A stretch of DNA of 64,000 nt, taken from contig NZ_FIZY01000013.1 in the NCBI RefSeq assembly GCF_900060185.1, forward strand, positions 51,194 through 115,193, read 5' to 3'. The DNA is from Grimontia marina. Its GTDB lineage: Bacteria > Pseudomonadota > Gammaproteobacteria > Enterobacterales > Vibrionaceae. Position 1 is the stretch's first letter, and every line of letters starts with the position of its first letter. The translations under genes were made by a program, and so were the position numbers. The notes below the pieces were generated by a model, which was not told the origin of the DNA, did no database searches, and saw only the letters and a program-made list of their open reading frames with translations. Positions 22,796 through 32,821 of this stretch are shown here, one piece after another.

Positions 22796-23554
22796 TTAGC
22801 TTGTATACGCAAAGATAACGCCCGCGAGTGTCATCAAAAACAGGAACCACTTAAGGAGCTTAGGATCTGCTTTGATGGCGAACTTCACGGCTAGCCACGC
22901 GCCAAACATAGAGCCGAACGCCAACAGTAAACCGGGCAACCAAAGAATCAAATCGTGCCAAATGAAAATGGCGAGAGACACAGAAGTAAAAGCGAGGGTA
23001 CAGACCAATTTTAGGGCATTGCCGCGTACGAGATCGTATCGTAAGGTGCCGCAGAGCGCAGCTATCAATACAAACCCCACACCTGCCTGTACAAATCCGC
23101 CATAAAAACCTGCAATGCCAAGTCCAATCCAGGATGCAGGCGTGTCTTTGACCTTTCTAGAGAGCTCACCCTCTTCGGGCATGACTGCCTGGGGCTTTAC
23201 CAGCATGATAAAAGCCATTAATAGCATGGTGCCGAGTAGAAGAGGTTTGATGATGGAAGAAGGAAGCCAGGCCGCAGCTCCTGCTCCAACTGCGCCGCCG
23301 ATCAGAGTCGGAATAAGGATAGGCAGTAAGTCTTGGCTATCCAGACGCTTGTGGTGGCGAAACCCAGCTACGCCGGAGACGCTCTGCATAAATACACCAA
23401 CACGGTTGGTAGCGTTCGCTACTTCAGCAGGCATACCCAACACAATTAGTGCCGGTATGGTGAGGTTTGAGCCGCCACCTGCAAGGGTATTGATAATGCC
23501 TGCGACAAAGCCAAGCACAATCAGTAAGGCGCCAAACTCGATAGAGACGTCCAT
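22796..23554 (-). CDS. TSUP family permease (TauE/SafE type)
   Basis: Integral membrane protein of 252 residues with about eight hydrophobic segments and two internally similar halves, each with glycine-rich motifs (INTLAGGGSNLTIPAL near residue 21, FYGGFVQAGVGFVL near 150). This is typical of the sulfite exporter TauE/SafE (TSUP) family, which moves sulfur oxyanions or small organosulfonates. The substrate cannot be told. I prefer the ATG at 23554 over a TTG four codons upstream; neither has a strong ribosome site. Monocistronic in appearance. Confidence 0.88.
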   Translation of the reverse strand: MDVSIEFGALLIVLGFVAGIINTLAGGGSNLTIPALIVLGMPAEVANATNRVGVFMQSVSGVAGFRHHKRLDSQDLLPILIPTLIGGAVGAGAAAWLPSSIIKPLLLGTMLLMAFIMLVKPQAVMPEEGELSRKVKDTPASWIGLGIAGFYGGFVQAGVGFVLIAALCGTLRYDLVRGNALKLVCTLAFTSVSLAIFIWHDLILWLPGLLLAFGSMFGAWLAVKFAIKADPKLLKWFLFLMTLAGVIFAYTS

Positions 23555-23611
23555 TTCGCTATCCAAATAATTTAAATGAGGAAATGAATACTAACCAAGA
23601 AAGCAGAAACG

Positions 23612-23642
23612 AAAAAGCCCACAGCTAAAAAGCTGTGGGCTT
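23612..23642 (-). terminator. Terminator after tRNA-Pro
   Basis: A perfect 12-bp stem, AAGCCCACAGCT/AGCTGTGGGCTT, with an AAAA loop and TTTT on the minus strand. It lies 8 bases beyond the tRNA 3' end. Confidence 0.9.
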
Positions 23643-23649
23643 AAATAGA

Positions 23650-23726
23650 TGGTCGGTCTGAGAGGATTTGAACCTCCGACCCCTGACACCCCATGACAGT
23701 GCGCTACCAAGCTGCGCTACAGACCG
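23650..23726 (-). tRNA. tRNA-Pro (anticodon GGG)
   Basis: Read on the minus strand this is a complete 77-nt cloverleaf. The acceptor stem is CGGTCTG/CAGACCG with encoded CCA, the D-arm contains GCGCAGCTTGGTAGCGC, the anticodon loop is ATGGGGT (GGG), and the T-loop is GGTTCAAATCC. The anticodon stem keeps the U-U mismatch found in E. coli proL. Confidence 0.98.
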
Positions 23727-23841
23727 ACAATTGGTTCATGGTACGAACACAGTATGAGACTGTCAATCGTCTTTCTTTGTTAAATCCGCGAATTTCAATC
23801 ATTTGGATAAAAAGAAGCCACCTTGACGGTGACTACTTCAA

Positions 23842-25716
23842 TTAATTTTCTTCCGGGTGATAAAAGCGCTTCAACTCGTGCATCACTTGCATCAGCACAG
23901 ATAGTTGGGGCTTTCCTTCAGGTTGCAGTTTGTAATTGCTGTCATACACGCGGTAGTTGCCAAATTTATCCACCACAGTAGTTTTGTCTGGCTGAACCAC
24001 AACGATGTCACGGCTATCACCTGCTATCACCCACTTTCTTGGCTTTTCTGAAAGCTCGAACAAGTTACGGCCGCTGGTGTAATTGGTCGATGGACTGTCT
24101 ACCGCCAACATGGATTCCATCAGTGTCGGAACAATATCAAGGTGCGAACTATAAACGTCGACGTCACGCGCTTCTTGATTTGGCCAATGCATGACGAGTG
24201 GAACCTGAAGTTGGTATTTGCTGTAGTTAGTGTTTGCACCCCAACTGTTAGATCCAGTTTCGTTGAATTCAGTACCGTGGTTAGAAGTAATGATAACCAC
24301 CGTGTTGTCGAGTTGACCATTTTCTTCCAGTGTGTCAAGCATTTCACCTAGCAGAGTGTCCACATAGTACGCCGCGTTGTTATAGCTGTTTTTAAGCACT
24401 AACGACGTCTGTTCGCCAACACTTGCCATGTCATTGTCGAGTGAGGGCTGGAATGGACGTTCGTAATCCCCGCCTTGTTCAAACTCTGTGACGCTTTTCA
24501 GCTCAAGGTAAGCAAACCATGGCTTCTTCACATCACCTTCTTTGATCCAATTATCGAGATTGTCAGTGGAAATATGGTCTGCGACCCAGGCTTCTGAGGC
24601 TTGGACATTTGAGGCTTGCTCTAAATGCTTACCAAAAATGCTCTGGTAATAAATTGGATTTTCAAAGTTGTCAGCGCTAAACAGGCCAAAGCGGTAGTTA
24701 CGCTTTGCTAATGTATCGATAATTAGCGGACTCAAACCCTCGGTGCGTGCACTTTGTGCGTAGCTTCCTGGTAGGCCGTAGAAGAGGCCGAAAACCCCTG
24801 CCATAGCGTCGTTGCTCGAACTGTAATGGTGCGAGAACTTGAGGTTGCTGTTAGCAAAGTGATTAAGGTTTGGCATTACCACAGGGTCAAGCATGTCCGC
24901 GCGTAAGCTTTCGACCATCACTACCAATAGGTTCGGATTAAAGCTCTGTGCGTCTGAAGCAAAAGACAGTTTTTCCAGAGGGTAGCGGATGACGTCACTT
25001 TCCTGATCGCCAATGGCATCTTTCCTACGCTGGTATTCCTGGCGATCAAGCAGACCGTATTTTTCCATGAAGGTTTTTGCCGTCATGGGATAAGAAACTG
25101 GGAAGTTAGAGCGCTGTGCGGTAACCGGGCTGTAAAGGAAAGCATCTGCCCAAATGTGGATCAGATGGCTACCGATAAAGCAGAACGCGAACACGGTGGC
25201 AATGGGCACACCGACTCGTTTACGTGAAAGTTTACGGAGTTTACGCCAGACCCATTCCGAAATAATGAGCTCTAGCAAGAAGATAGCGGGTACGACAACA
25301 AACAGGTATTGCCAGTGGGCATTCATGTCCGTCTTTTCGCCACTGAGCAGCAATTCCCAAACCAAAGGATTGAGGTGGAGATGCATGGTCTCGTAGGCGT
25401 AGATATCCAACAGCAGGACAGTCATGCCTGCAGTGGCAACCAGAACAGCAAATAGCCTCATTAACCGTTGTGAAGGGATAATGAAGCTTGCTGGGAAGAT
25501 AACCAGAATATAGACAGCGAAAACCAGAAAACCGAAGTGACCAATCCATGTCAGCAATTGATAGGTCTGACCTAGCAATGTTTCTGGCCAACCAGACTGA
25601 GCGATATAGCGAGTGCCCAGCAACATGGCTGCGATAATGTTGAAAAAGCTGAACCAGTGCCCCCAGCTCACGAGCTGGGATACTTTATCCCTGTAGGTGT
25701 TTCCACTGTCTACCAT
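23842..25716 (-). CDS. yejM: Inner-membrane sulfatase-like protein YejM/PbgA (LapC)
   Basis: A 624-residue protein with five N-terminal membrane segments (within about residues 20-195) and a periplasmic sulfatase/phosphatase-fold domain (VVMVESLRADML near residue 271; TSNHGTEFNE near 486). In E. coli YejM/PbgA/LapC senses lipopolysaccharide and controls LpxC turnover through LapB. The full catalytic set of true sulfatases is not expected. It follows yejL on the same strand, as in enterics. The ribosome site is weak. Confidence 0.93.
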   Translation of the reverse strand: MVDSGNTYRDKVSQLVSWGHWFSFFNIIAAMLLGTRYIAQSGWPETLLGQTYQLLTWIGHFGFLVFAVYILVIFPASFIIPSQRLMRLFAVLVATAGMTVLLLDIYAYETMHLHLNPLVWELLLSGEKTDMNAHWQYLFVVVPAIFLLELIISEWVWRKLRKLSRKRVGVPIATVFAFCFIGSHLIHIWADAFLYSPVTAQRSNFPVSYPMTAKTFMEKYGLLDRQEYQRRKDAIGDQESDVIRYPLEKLSFASDAQSFNPNLLVVMVESLRADMLDPVVMPNLNHFANSNLKFSHHYSSSNDAMAGVFGLFYGLPGSYAQSARTEGLSPLIIDTLAKRNYRFGLFSADNFENPIYYQSIFGKHLEQASNVQASEAWVADHISTDNLDNWIKEGDVKKPWFAYLELKSVTEFEQGGDYERPFQPSLDNDMASVGEQTSLVLKNSYNNAAYYVDTLLGEMLDTLEENGQLDNTVVIITSNHGTEFNETGSNSWGANTNYSKYQLQVPLVMHWPNQEARDVDVYSSHLDIVPTLMESMLAVDSPSTNYTSGRNLFELSEKPRKWVIAGDSRDIVVVQPDKTTVVDKFGNYRVYDSNYKLQPEGKPQLSVLMQVMHELKRFYHPEEN

Positions 25717-25770
25717 ATAAGGTCTATTCTTCTCTTTATTCTTTTGCGTGTCGTTTTTTGACGCGGCTTA

Positions 25771-25989
25771 TTACTCTGTATCGATAGAAGACAGCAGAGC
25801 TTGAGCAAATTTTTCAGCGATAACTTTACGCTGAGCTGCTGGCAAATTGTTGTTAATGATGTTTGTTGCAATATTACCAACAACCATCAACGACAGGTCA
25901 GTAGATACCTTGTGCTTTTCAAGAACATTGACCACATCGCTCAGGATCTGTTCAACGTTTTTATCTTGATATTTAGAAGTAACAGGCAT
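25771..25989 (-). CDS. yejL: YejL family protein (UPF0352)
   Basis: A 72-residue helical cytoplasmic protein of unknown function, recognised from the pattern [20 protein letters not shown] and its place between yejK and yejM. It is transcribed with yejM and divergently from yejK. The gap to yejM is 54 bases. Confidence 0.93.
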   Translation of the reverse strand: MPVTSKYQDKNVEQILSDVVNVLEKHKVSTDLSLMVVGNIATNIINNNLPAAQRKVIAEKFAQALLSSIDTE

Positions 25990-26065
25990 AGAAACTCTTG
26001 TCTTGTATCAGGAGAAGCCGCGTATAATACCTCACACTCTAGTCCGACGAAAAATGTTTTCAATT

Positions 26066-27079
26066 ATGAGCCTCACGCTTTCAAACGTTATTCTTCATCA
26101 AATCAAAAAAGAGGGTGAAGACACACTGGTTGTTCAACTGAGAGATCAACCATTAAACCACTCACCTTCGACGGAAAATCTTATCAGTGAAATCCATCGT
26201 ATATATAACGCGAAAGCGGGTAAAGGTTTTGGCCAGTTTGCTGAAGATAGTGAGTTTTGTGGGTGGTTGAAGGCCAGCCGCAAGCAAGAAATGGAGTTTT
26301 TGACGTTCTCTTCGCACTCTGCCGAGCGTCTTAAGACCGAGTTGTCGAAGTATCCTTTTGCTGATGAAGGTGTTCTGGTCATCGCTGAGTACCGCTCGCT
26401 GGCAACAGAATATCTCTTCATTGGATTGTTAGAATCCAAATCGAGCATGAAAGTCACGGATGACCTTGAAATCAGTAGCACGGATTATCTTGATGTTGCC
26501 AAGATGGACATCGCTGCGCGTATTGACCTCTCTACATGGGAGAGCGACGCGGAATCCAACCGATACCTGACCTATGTTAAAGGTCGCGTAGGCCGCAAAG
26601 TCGCAGACTTCTTCCTTGATTTTATGCAAGCAGAAGTGGGCATGGATTCCAAACAGCAAAATCTGGTGCTGATGCAGGCTGTGGAAGATTACTGTGCCGA
26701 TTCTCGCCTGGATAAAGAAGAGAAGCAGCAATACCGTAAGCAGGTTTACGACTACTGCAACGGTCAGTTGCAATCGGGCGATGAAGTGGTTGTAAAAGAA
26801 CTGGCGGGCGAATTACCCCAAAACGATCAAGGTGTGGACTTCTACCAGTTTGCTTCTGAACAAGGCTATGAATTGGAAGAAAGTTTCCCAGCAGATCGCA
26901 CTTCCATGCGTAAGCTGACAAAGTTTGTTGGCGGTGGCGGTGGCCTATCGATTAACTTTGATAGCATGCTGCTAGGAGAGCGCATTTTCTATGATCAGAA
27001 TACTGACACGCTGACAATCAAAGGCACGCCTCCTAACCTTCGTGAACAACTGACTCGGCGCTTGAACGTCGACGAATAA
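26066..27079 (+). CDS. yejK: Nucleoid-associated protein YejK (NdpA)
   Basis: Conserved nucleoid-associated protein of 337 residues (E. coli YejK has 335). The start at 26066 gives MSLTLSNVILHQIKK, aligning with E. coli MSLDINQIALHQL. Earlier in-frame starts would add residues overlapping the yejL promoter. The characteristic C-terminal region contains TKFVGGGGGLSINFD. It diverges from yejL-yejM and is followed by a hairpin. Confidence 0.94.
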   Translation: MSLTLSNVILHQIKKEGEDTLVVQLRDQPLNHSPSTENLISEIHRIYNAKAGKGFGQFAEDSEFCGWLKASRKQEMEFLTFSSHSAERLKTELSKYPFADEGVLVIAEYRSLATEYLFIGLLESKSSMKVTDDLEISSTDYLDVAKMDIAARIDLSTWESDAESNRYLTYVKGRVGRKVADFFLDFMQAEVGMDSKQQNLVLMQAVEDYCADSRLDKEEKQQYRKQVYDYCNGQLQSGDEVVVKELAGELPQNDQGVDFYQFASEQGYELEESFPADRTSMRKLTKFVGGGGGLSINFDSMLLGERIFYDQNTDTLTIKGTPPNLREQLTRRLNVDE

Positions 27080-27082
27080 ATT

Positions 27083-27128
27083 TAGAGTTACGCCATGGGA
27101 TGACAAACGTTACTCTATGGCGTCTTCT
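27083..27128 (+). terminator. Stem-loop after yejK
   Basis: Arms ACGCCAT (27090-27096) and ATGGCGT (27117-27123), with an alternative TAGAGT/ACTCTA pairing, end in CTTCTT. A probable weak terminator of yejK. Confidence 0.5.
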
Positions 27129-27263
27129 TGGTCATACATGTTTGTAAGCCATTGTTTGCAAAAAAAGACAAATTGCCTAACTTATAAGAAACAACCAAAA
27201 ATATTTAAAACAACGTATCTCCGTTCCTGTTTGGGAACAGAATTGCTACACAAAGGATTGATT

Positions 27264-28556
27264 GTGACATCACTGTCCGAAATGCTTCGATTAAAAAAAC
27301 TCTCAATGTTTTCAGGCAATTCTTGCGTCGGCCAAAAATTGCTGTTTCTTTTTTTATGGGCTGGATTCGGCATTTCAGTGACTTACGCGCTGATTTCTTA
27401 TTCAGATATGAACCACACGAGAGACCATGCGGGACATGTCGTAAAACTGAATAATGCGGCTCAACAGTTAAGGCAAACCGTATCGGCTTCGATGATCAAC
27501 CAGAAAACCCAACTGGTTCAGTTGGAAAAAGAAGTCCAGCATTTCCGTTACCTTTTGCTCCGCACCAAGTCACATACTGTTGAAGACCGCTGGGACGACA
27601 TTCAACGCACTTTGTTGGAGGCTGATACCTTTGTTGAAGATGTTGATAATCTCCTTGCCTCAATTTATTCCATCTCATCTGTAACCAAACAACTGAAGAA
27701 ACTACATGATAGTACGAGAGATCCTGAACTGAAGAGCTTGCTGCAAGAGGTCAGTAGCTATCTATTGTTTGAATTACATGGTCTTAATGATTCACCTCAC
27801 CGCAGTCGAATAGCGCGATTTAACAGCTATGTAACGAAACTGGAGTCTGAGTTTTCCAAAATGCCCAATGGTATGACGCGTAGTGAACTGTTTGCGCTTT
27901 ATTCCGGCTTGGAGCGGCTAAACCGTCAGCTTAGAAGTGTTGATGCGGTCATCAACCATAAGTTTGTGCGCTCAATTACCCAACTGCAGAGCTATTGGAC
28001 AACGCGGACGCTGCTGCTTCTCGATAACACAATGACAGCTATGTTTATTAGCTTTGGTTTTCTCGTTGGCTTGCTCGCTCTCAGTTTCAGAAAAGAAAAT
28101 GATGATGAAGCTTTGGCGATAGAGCCGAAGACAAATAAGTTAAAGGCAGATAAAAAGCTCAACGAAGGGGGTGGGGCGTTCAGGTTTACTGAGCCGGATG
28201 AGCCTCTTTTCGAACCGTCAATACTGAAAGAACAACTCGAGGATGACGAAGACGCGATAGAATCTGTGCTGACTATGTTTGTGGCTGAGCATCAAAATGA
28301 TGGAAAAACACTGAGGAAACATGTAGAGGTGGGGGAGTGGGCGCGCGCACGCACGCTGATCCACAACCTTAAAGGTGTATCCGGTAACATTGGTGCGTCT
28401 GCATTACAGCAGTTTTGCACCTCTGCAGATTCTCAGTTGAGAAATGGTGTGTCGATTGATGAGAATGAAGTGAAGCAGTTTGAAAGACTTCTGAGTGTTA
28501 GTATTCAGGCTGTTTTGAAAGAGATAGAAAAAACTCACCAAGTCACGGCATCTTAA
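27264..28556 (+). CDS. Membrane-anchored HPt-domain phosphotransfer protein
   Basis: A 430-residue protein. The GTG start at 27264 follows AAGGA at good spacing. Membrane segments are at about 25-45 and 257-275, and a mostly helical, coiled-coil-rich periplasmic region of about 210 residues lies between them. The cytoplasmic C-terminus is a histidine phosphotransfer (HPt) domain with His367 in LIHNLKGVSGNIGA. There is no kinase or receiver domain. It lies 9 bases upstream of a hybrid kinase that lacks its own HPt domain, so the two probably form a split phosphorelay. The final response regulator is not nearby. The periplasmic domain is not one I recognise. Confidence 0.85.
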   Translation: MTSLSEMLRLKKLSMFSGNSCVGQKLLFLFLWAGFGISVTYALISYSDMNHTRDHAGHVVKLNNAAQQLRQTVSASMINQKTQLVQLEKEVQHFRYLLLRTKSHTVEDRWDDIQRTLLEADTFVEDVDNLLASIYSISSVTKQLKKLHDSTRDPELKSLLQEVSSYLLFELHGLNDSPHRSRIARFNSYVTKLESEFSKMPNGMTRSELFALYSGLERLNRQLRSVDAVINHKFVRSITQLQSYWTTRTLLLLDNTMTAMFISFGFLVGLLALSFRKENDDEALAIEPKTNKLKADKKLNEGGGAFRFTEPDEPLFEPSILKEQLEDDEDAIESVLTMFVAEHQNDGKTLRKHVEVGEWARARTLIHNLKGVSGNIGASALQQFCTSADSQLRNGVSIDENEVKQFERLLSVSIQAVLKEIEKTHQVTAS

Positions 28557-28565
28557 GGAATCATT

Positions 28566-31061
28566 GTGTTTACAAAGGACGTTCCTTGGTACAAAACAAT
28601 GAGCTTCAAAGCTCAGGGGATTTTGGGAATGATGCTTGCGGTGGTTGTGGTGACCATCGTTTATGTACTTGATACTACCGGAAACAGCATGGTACGGGAC
28701 AGCACCAACCAGCGTGTTGAAGCGCAGGTTGAAACTGTCGCGCAGAGCCTTGGACAGCTTTCCAACAGTGTGGGCACTATCGCTCTTTCTCTTGCTAATT
28801 CGCTCTCACTTGAAGATACGGACGCCGAGATTGAGAAGCAACTGGCGAGCATGTTCCGAAACCCTAATATCCGCGATATGGTTGCCAGTGGTGGATTCTG
28901 GCCTGAACCTTACCTCTACAAAGCTGACGCCGTGAAGTCTTCGGTCTTCATCGCTATCAATGACGATGGTTCTTATCATCGTATCAATGATTACAACAAA
29001 GTTGATGCGACACCTTATCAATTGTCTGAATGGTACGCACCAGCAAGATATGCCAGAGATAAGGTTTATTGGTCCCGCGCATATATTGACCCTTACACCA
29101 ATGAGCCTATGGTTACCTGCACCGTGCCTATGTTCAGGGAAAAACAGTTTGTCGGTGCGGTGACTATTGATGTCAAACTGGAGCGACTCCAGGCGTTTTT
29201 GACACGCAGTGGAGAGAAGCTCGGCGGCTACATGTTAATGTTTGATCGGGGCGGCGCGATGATGTCTTTCCCCGAAGCCAAGTATTCCGATGACCCTTCC
29301 CTAACGCCTTTGCCTGGTGTGAAAGAAATTGCTGCTTCTGAGCCTGATTTTGCAGAGCTAGCGCTAGTAATCAGTCAGGCAACACAAGGTGAGCGATTAC
29401 TTCGACAGAACGACCAGAATGTCATGGAATTGGCAAAAGCGATGGTGGCGTCATCACCTGAAATTGATTTGGGCTACGCAGTTTCTGTAGCGTCTGATCT
29501 GATGCCTAACCTGTCGGTGTTCAAGAGTACGGAGCGTCTGTTCATCCATAAGCTGGAAACTGATCCTATTTTGGATGAAACGACCTTAGTGTTTGGTCGT
29601 ACCTTACCTGACACCAACTGGACCTTGGTGGGAGCTCTACCAGAGCGCCTGTTGCTGGTTGAAGCGACCAAGCTTAAGAATGACCTTTTCTTCGCAATGG
29701 CACTCGTTGCTGTTGTGTTGATGTGTATTACTTATGTCTCGATTCATTTCCAAATTGTGCGCCCCATGGCGAAGGTGCGGAATGCACTTATCCAACAGAA
29801 GGGCGATGCCCCATTTTCGCCGATTGATTACCCTGAGAAAGACGAGCTTGGTATGCTGGTATCTGAGTTCAATCAACTCAGTTCGAACCTTGTTGAGACA
29901 AGGGAGCGTGCAATTGGAGCCGCGCGAGCAAAGCAGCTATTTCTTGCCAATATCAGCCATGAAATCCGCACACCAATGAATGGCATTCTAGGTGCCGCTT
30001 CCCTGATGCAGGATGAGCCTATGTCTGGCAAACAGGCTGAATACTTGTCAGTGATTGCTCACTCATCCCGTGGCTTGATGTCGCTCATCAACAATATTCT
30101 CGACTTCAGCAAGATAGAGTCGAATCATCTTAAACTTGAAGAAGCGCCTTTTGATCTGGAAAAGCTGGGTCGATACGTTCGTGATTTGATGCTTCCCACT
30201 ATCAATGACAAGCCCCAGCTCGCGTTTGAGTTCAGTTATCAGGATGCTTGCCCCCGACGTTTTCTAGGCGATGCGCACCGTATTGAGCAAGTGATGTTGA
30301 ACTTGGTTTCCAATGCATTGAAATTCACTGAAAACGGCGTGGTTAGCCTGAGTATATCTATGCAGCAGGAAATTGGAGGATACACAGGGGTATGCATTCG
30401 GGTTAAGGATACGGGTGTTGGGATCCCTCCCGAAAAGCACCAGGTGATTTTCGATGAATTCCAGCAAGCAGATGCTTCTACAACGCGCAAATTTGGCGGT
30501 TCAGGGTTAGGACTTGCTATCACCAAGCAGCTGATTGATCTGATGAGCGGTACCATTGGTGTTGACAGTAAGCTGGGACGTGGTACCGAGTTTGAAGTCT
30601 TCCTCCCTCTGCAAATTGAGAAAAATGGCTGTGATGCTAAGGGTAAGGAGATCCTTAAACAACATAACGGGGCGTTTAGGGGCAAACATTGCCTGCTGGT
30701 TGAGGACAATGCAATTAATCTGATGATTGCAGAAAAGATGTTGGCTAAATTCGGTTTCACGGTTGATAAGGCCACAGATGGCGTTGCTGCCGTCGATAAA
30801 GCCAGAATTCAGGGTTATGACATCATATTTATGGACATTCAGATGCCGATGATGGATGGCCTTGAAGCAACACGACAAATCCGTTCAACGAATAACTTCA
30901 ATCAATACACCCCGATCGTAGCGATGACTGCGAATGTATTGAAAGATGATATCTGGCGTTGCATCAGTAACGGTATGCAAGGACATATTGGTAAGCCGCT
31001 GCGTGAAAATGATATTTATGTCGCCTGCGCGAAAGTGTTATCGGCAGAAATTGAAGTTTGA
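28566..31061 (+). CDS. Hybrid sensor histidine kinase (dCache-HAMP-HisKA-HATPase-REC)
   Basis: An 831-residue inner-membrane sensor. A first membrane segment (about 17-35) is followed by a large periplasmic dCache-like region (40-370), a second membrane segment (375-395), a HAMP-like linker, HisKA with His465 in ANISHEIRTP, an HATPase_c domain with N (LVSNALKFTENG), G1 (DTGVGIP) and G2 (GGSGLGL) boxes, and a receiver with Asp757 in FMDIQMPMMDG. It has no HPt domain; the upstream gene supplies one. GTG start with AAGGA six bases upstream. The ligand is unknown. Confidence 0.93.
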   Translation: MFTKDVPWYKTMSFKAQGILGMMLAVVVVTIVYVLDTTGNSMVRDSTNQRVEAQVETVAQSLGQLSNSVGTIALSLANSLSLEDTDAEIEKQLASMFRNPNIRDMVASGGFWPEPYLYKADAVKSSVFIAINDDGSYHRINDYNKVDATPYQLSEWYAPARYARDKVYWSRAYIDPYTNEPMVTCTVPMFREKQFVGAVTIDVKLERLQAFLTRSGEKLGGYMLMFDRGGAMMSFPEAKYSDDPSLTPLPGVKEIAASEPDFAELALVISQATQGERLLRQNDQNVMELAKAMVASSPEIDLGYAVSVASDLMPNLSVFKSTERLFIHKLETDPILDETTLVFGRTLPDTNWTLVGALPERLLLVEATKLKNDLFFAMALVAVVLMCITYVSIHFQIVRPMAKVRNALIQQKGDAPFSPIDYPEKDELGMLVSEFNQLSSNLVETRERAIGAARAKQLFLANISHEIRTPMNGILGAASLMQDEPMSGKQAEYLSVIAHSSRGLMSLINNILDFSKIESNHLKLEEAPFDLEKLGRYVRDLMLPTINDKPQLAFEFSYQDACPRRFLGDAHRIEQVMLNLVSNALKFTENGVVSLSISMQQEIGGYTGVCIRVKDTGVGIPPEKHQVIFDEFQQADASTTRKFGGSGLGLAITKQLIDLMSGTIGVDSKLGRGTEFEVFLPLQIEKNGCDAKGKEILKQHNGAFRGKHCLLVEDNAINLMIAEKMLAKFGFTVDKATDGVAAVDKARIQGYDIIFMDIQMPMMDGLEATRQIRSTNNFNQYTPIVAMTANVLKDDIWRCISNGMQGHIGKPLRENDIYVACAKVLSAEIEV

Positions 31062-31097
31062 AGCACAAATGTAAGCCGGCGACTTCTTCACCAAAGC

Positions 31098-31111
31098 TTG
31101 ATCTTTGTCAA
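31098..31111 (+). promoter_or_regulatory. FNR/DNR-type box before the ygbA-like gene
   Basis: TTGATCTTTGTCAA matches the FNR-family palindrome TTGAT-N4-ATCAA at 9 of 10 positions. It lies about 43 bases before the ATG of a gene whose family is linked to nitrosative and anaerobic regulation. It also lies close to the end of the kinase gene and overlaps a ribosome-site-like AAAGGA, so it may be fortuitous. Confidence 0.35.
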
Positions 31112-31147
31112 AGGAATTTAAATGCGGCTGAGCAAAATAGCGCGGCT

Positions 31148-31486
31148 ATGAAAATTCAACCGACAACGTACGCGCCTAAACGCCAGCCTTTATGGCTAGT
31201 TCGCGCGATGACAACGCTTTATTGCAAGCACATTCACCGCGGCAGCAAGCTTTGCCAGCAATGTTCAGACTTGATTGTGTTAGAAACTCAGCGGTCAGAG
31301 CTGTGTTGTCGCGACAGTGGCACTTTGTCATGTCGTGAGTGCCTGAGGTAGTGTTACCCAGATGCTAAGCGCCTGGAGATTAATCACATCATCCGATGGG
31401 CAGAACCCAAAGCTAGATGGCGAAAACCAATTTGGATAGCGAAACGCTATATGGGCTCATTGCTGAATTCAATGCACAGCTTTTAA
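31148..31486 (+). pseudogene. ygbA: YgbA-like (nitrous oxide-stimulated promoter family) gene with in-frame amber codon
   Basis: The reading frame from the ATG at 31148 encodes a cysteine-rich protein resembling YgbA: MTTLYCKHIHRGSKLC, QQC, then SCREC. It is interrupted by TAG at 31349-31351, where the family has a residue just before CY (HCY in homologues). Beyond the TAG the same frame continues for 44 codons (CYPDAKRLEI, then RWAEPKARW and RKPIWIAKRYMG) to TAA at 31484-31486, matching the family C-terminal pattern. A C-to-T change at a CAG codon would explain it. A ten-codon mini-ORF (31122-31151) with a strong AAAGGA site overlaps the start as ATGA. YgbA in E. coli is NsrR-controlled; its biochemical role is poorly known. 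Confidence 0.6.
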
Positions 31487-31603
31487 TATTACCAAACGAA
31501 TATGAACGTTTGGCGGTGGTCTTTGACATGCTATCTTCCACTTAAATGGTTATGCAATATTTCCTCGCATTGCCTTAAGGCTACCACCTTAGTCGTTTCA
31601 AAC

Positions 31604-31633
31604 AGCAAATGGGTAGAATTCGACCCATTTGCT
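31604..31633. repeat. 30-bp near-perfect palindrome upstream of dctP
   Basis: Arms AGCAAATGGGT and ACCCATTTGCT (11 bp, perfect) enclose an 8-base centre holding GAATTC. It is not followed by a T-run, so it looks more like an operator than a terminator. It lies about 150 bases before the dctP start. Confidence 0.6.
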
Positions 31634-31711
31634 CCCCTGCACATCCCACTTTTGTTTTATTTTTGTTAATAATTTGTTTGGCTCCTGATGCTTTTCTTTT
31701 TCCTCTACTAG

Positions 31712-32767
<1,056 letters not shown>

Positions 32768-32774
32768 ATGTTGT

Positions 32775-32805
32775 AGCCCGGACATGAACATGTTCCGGGC
32801 TTTTT
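32775..32805 (+). terminator. Intra-operon terminator between dctP and dctQ
   Basis: An 8-bp stem, AGCCCGGA/TCCGGGCT, is followed by TTTTT and TTTT. It lies inside the dctPQM operon, so it probably acts as a partial terminator that lets the receptor be made in excess of the membrane subunits. Confidence 0.85.
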
Positions 32806-32821
32806 ATTTTTGGAGTTACAA

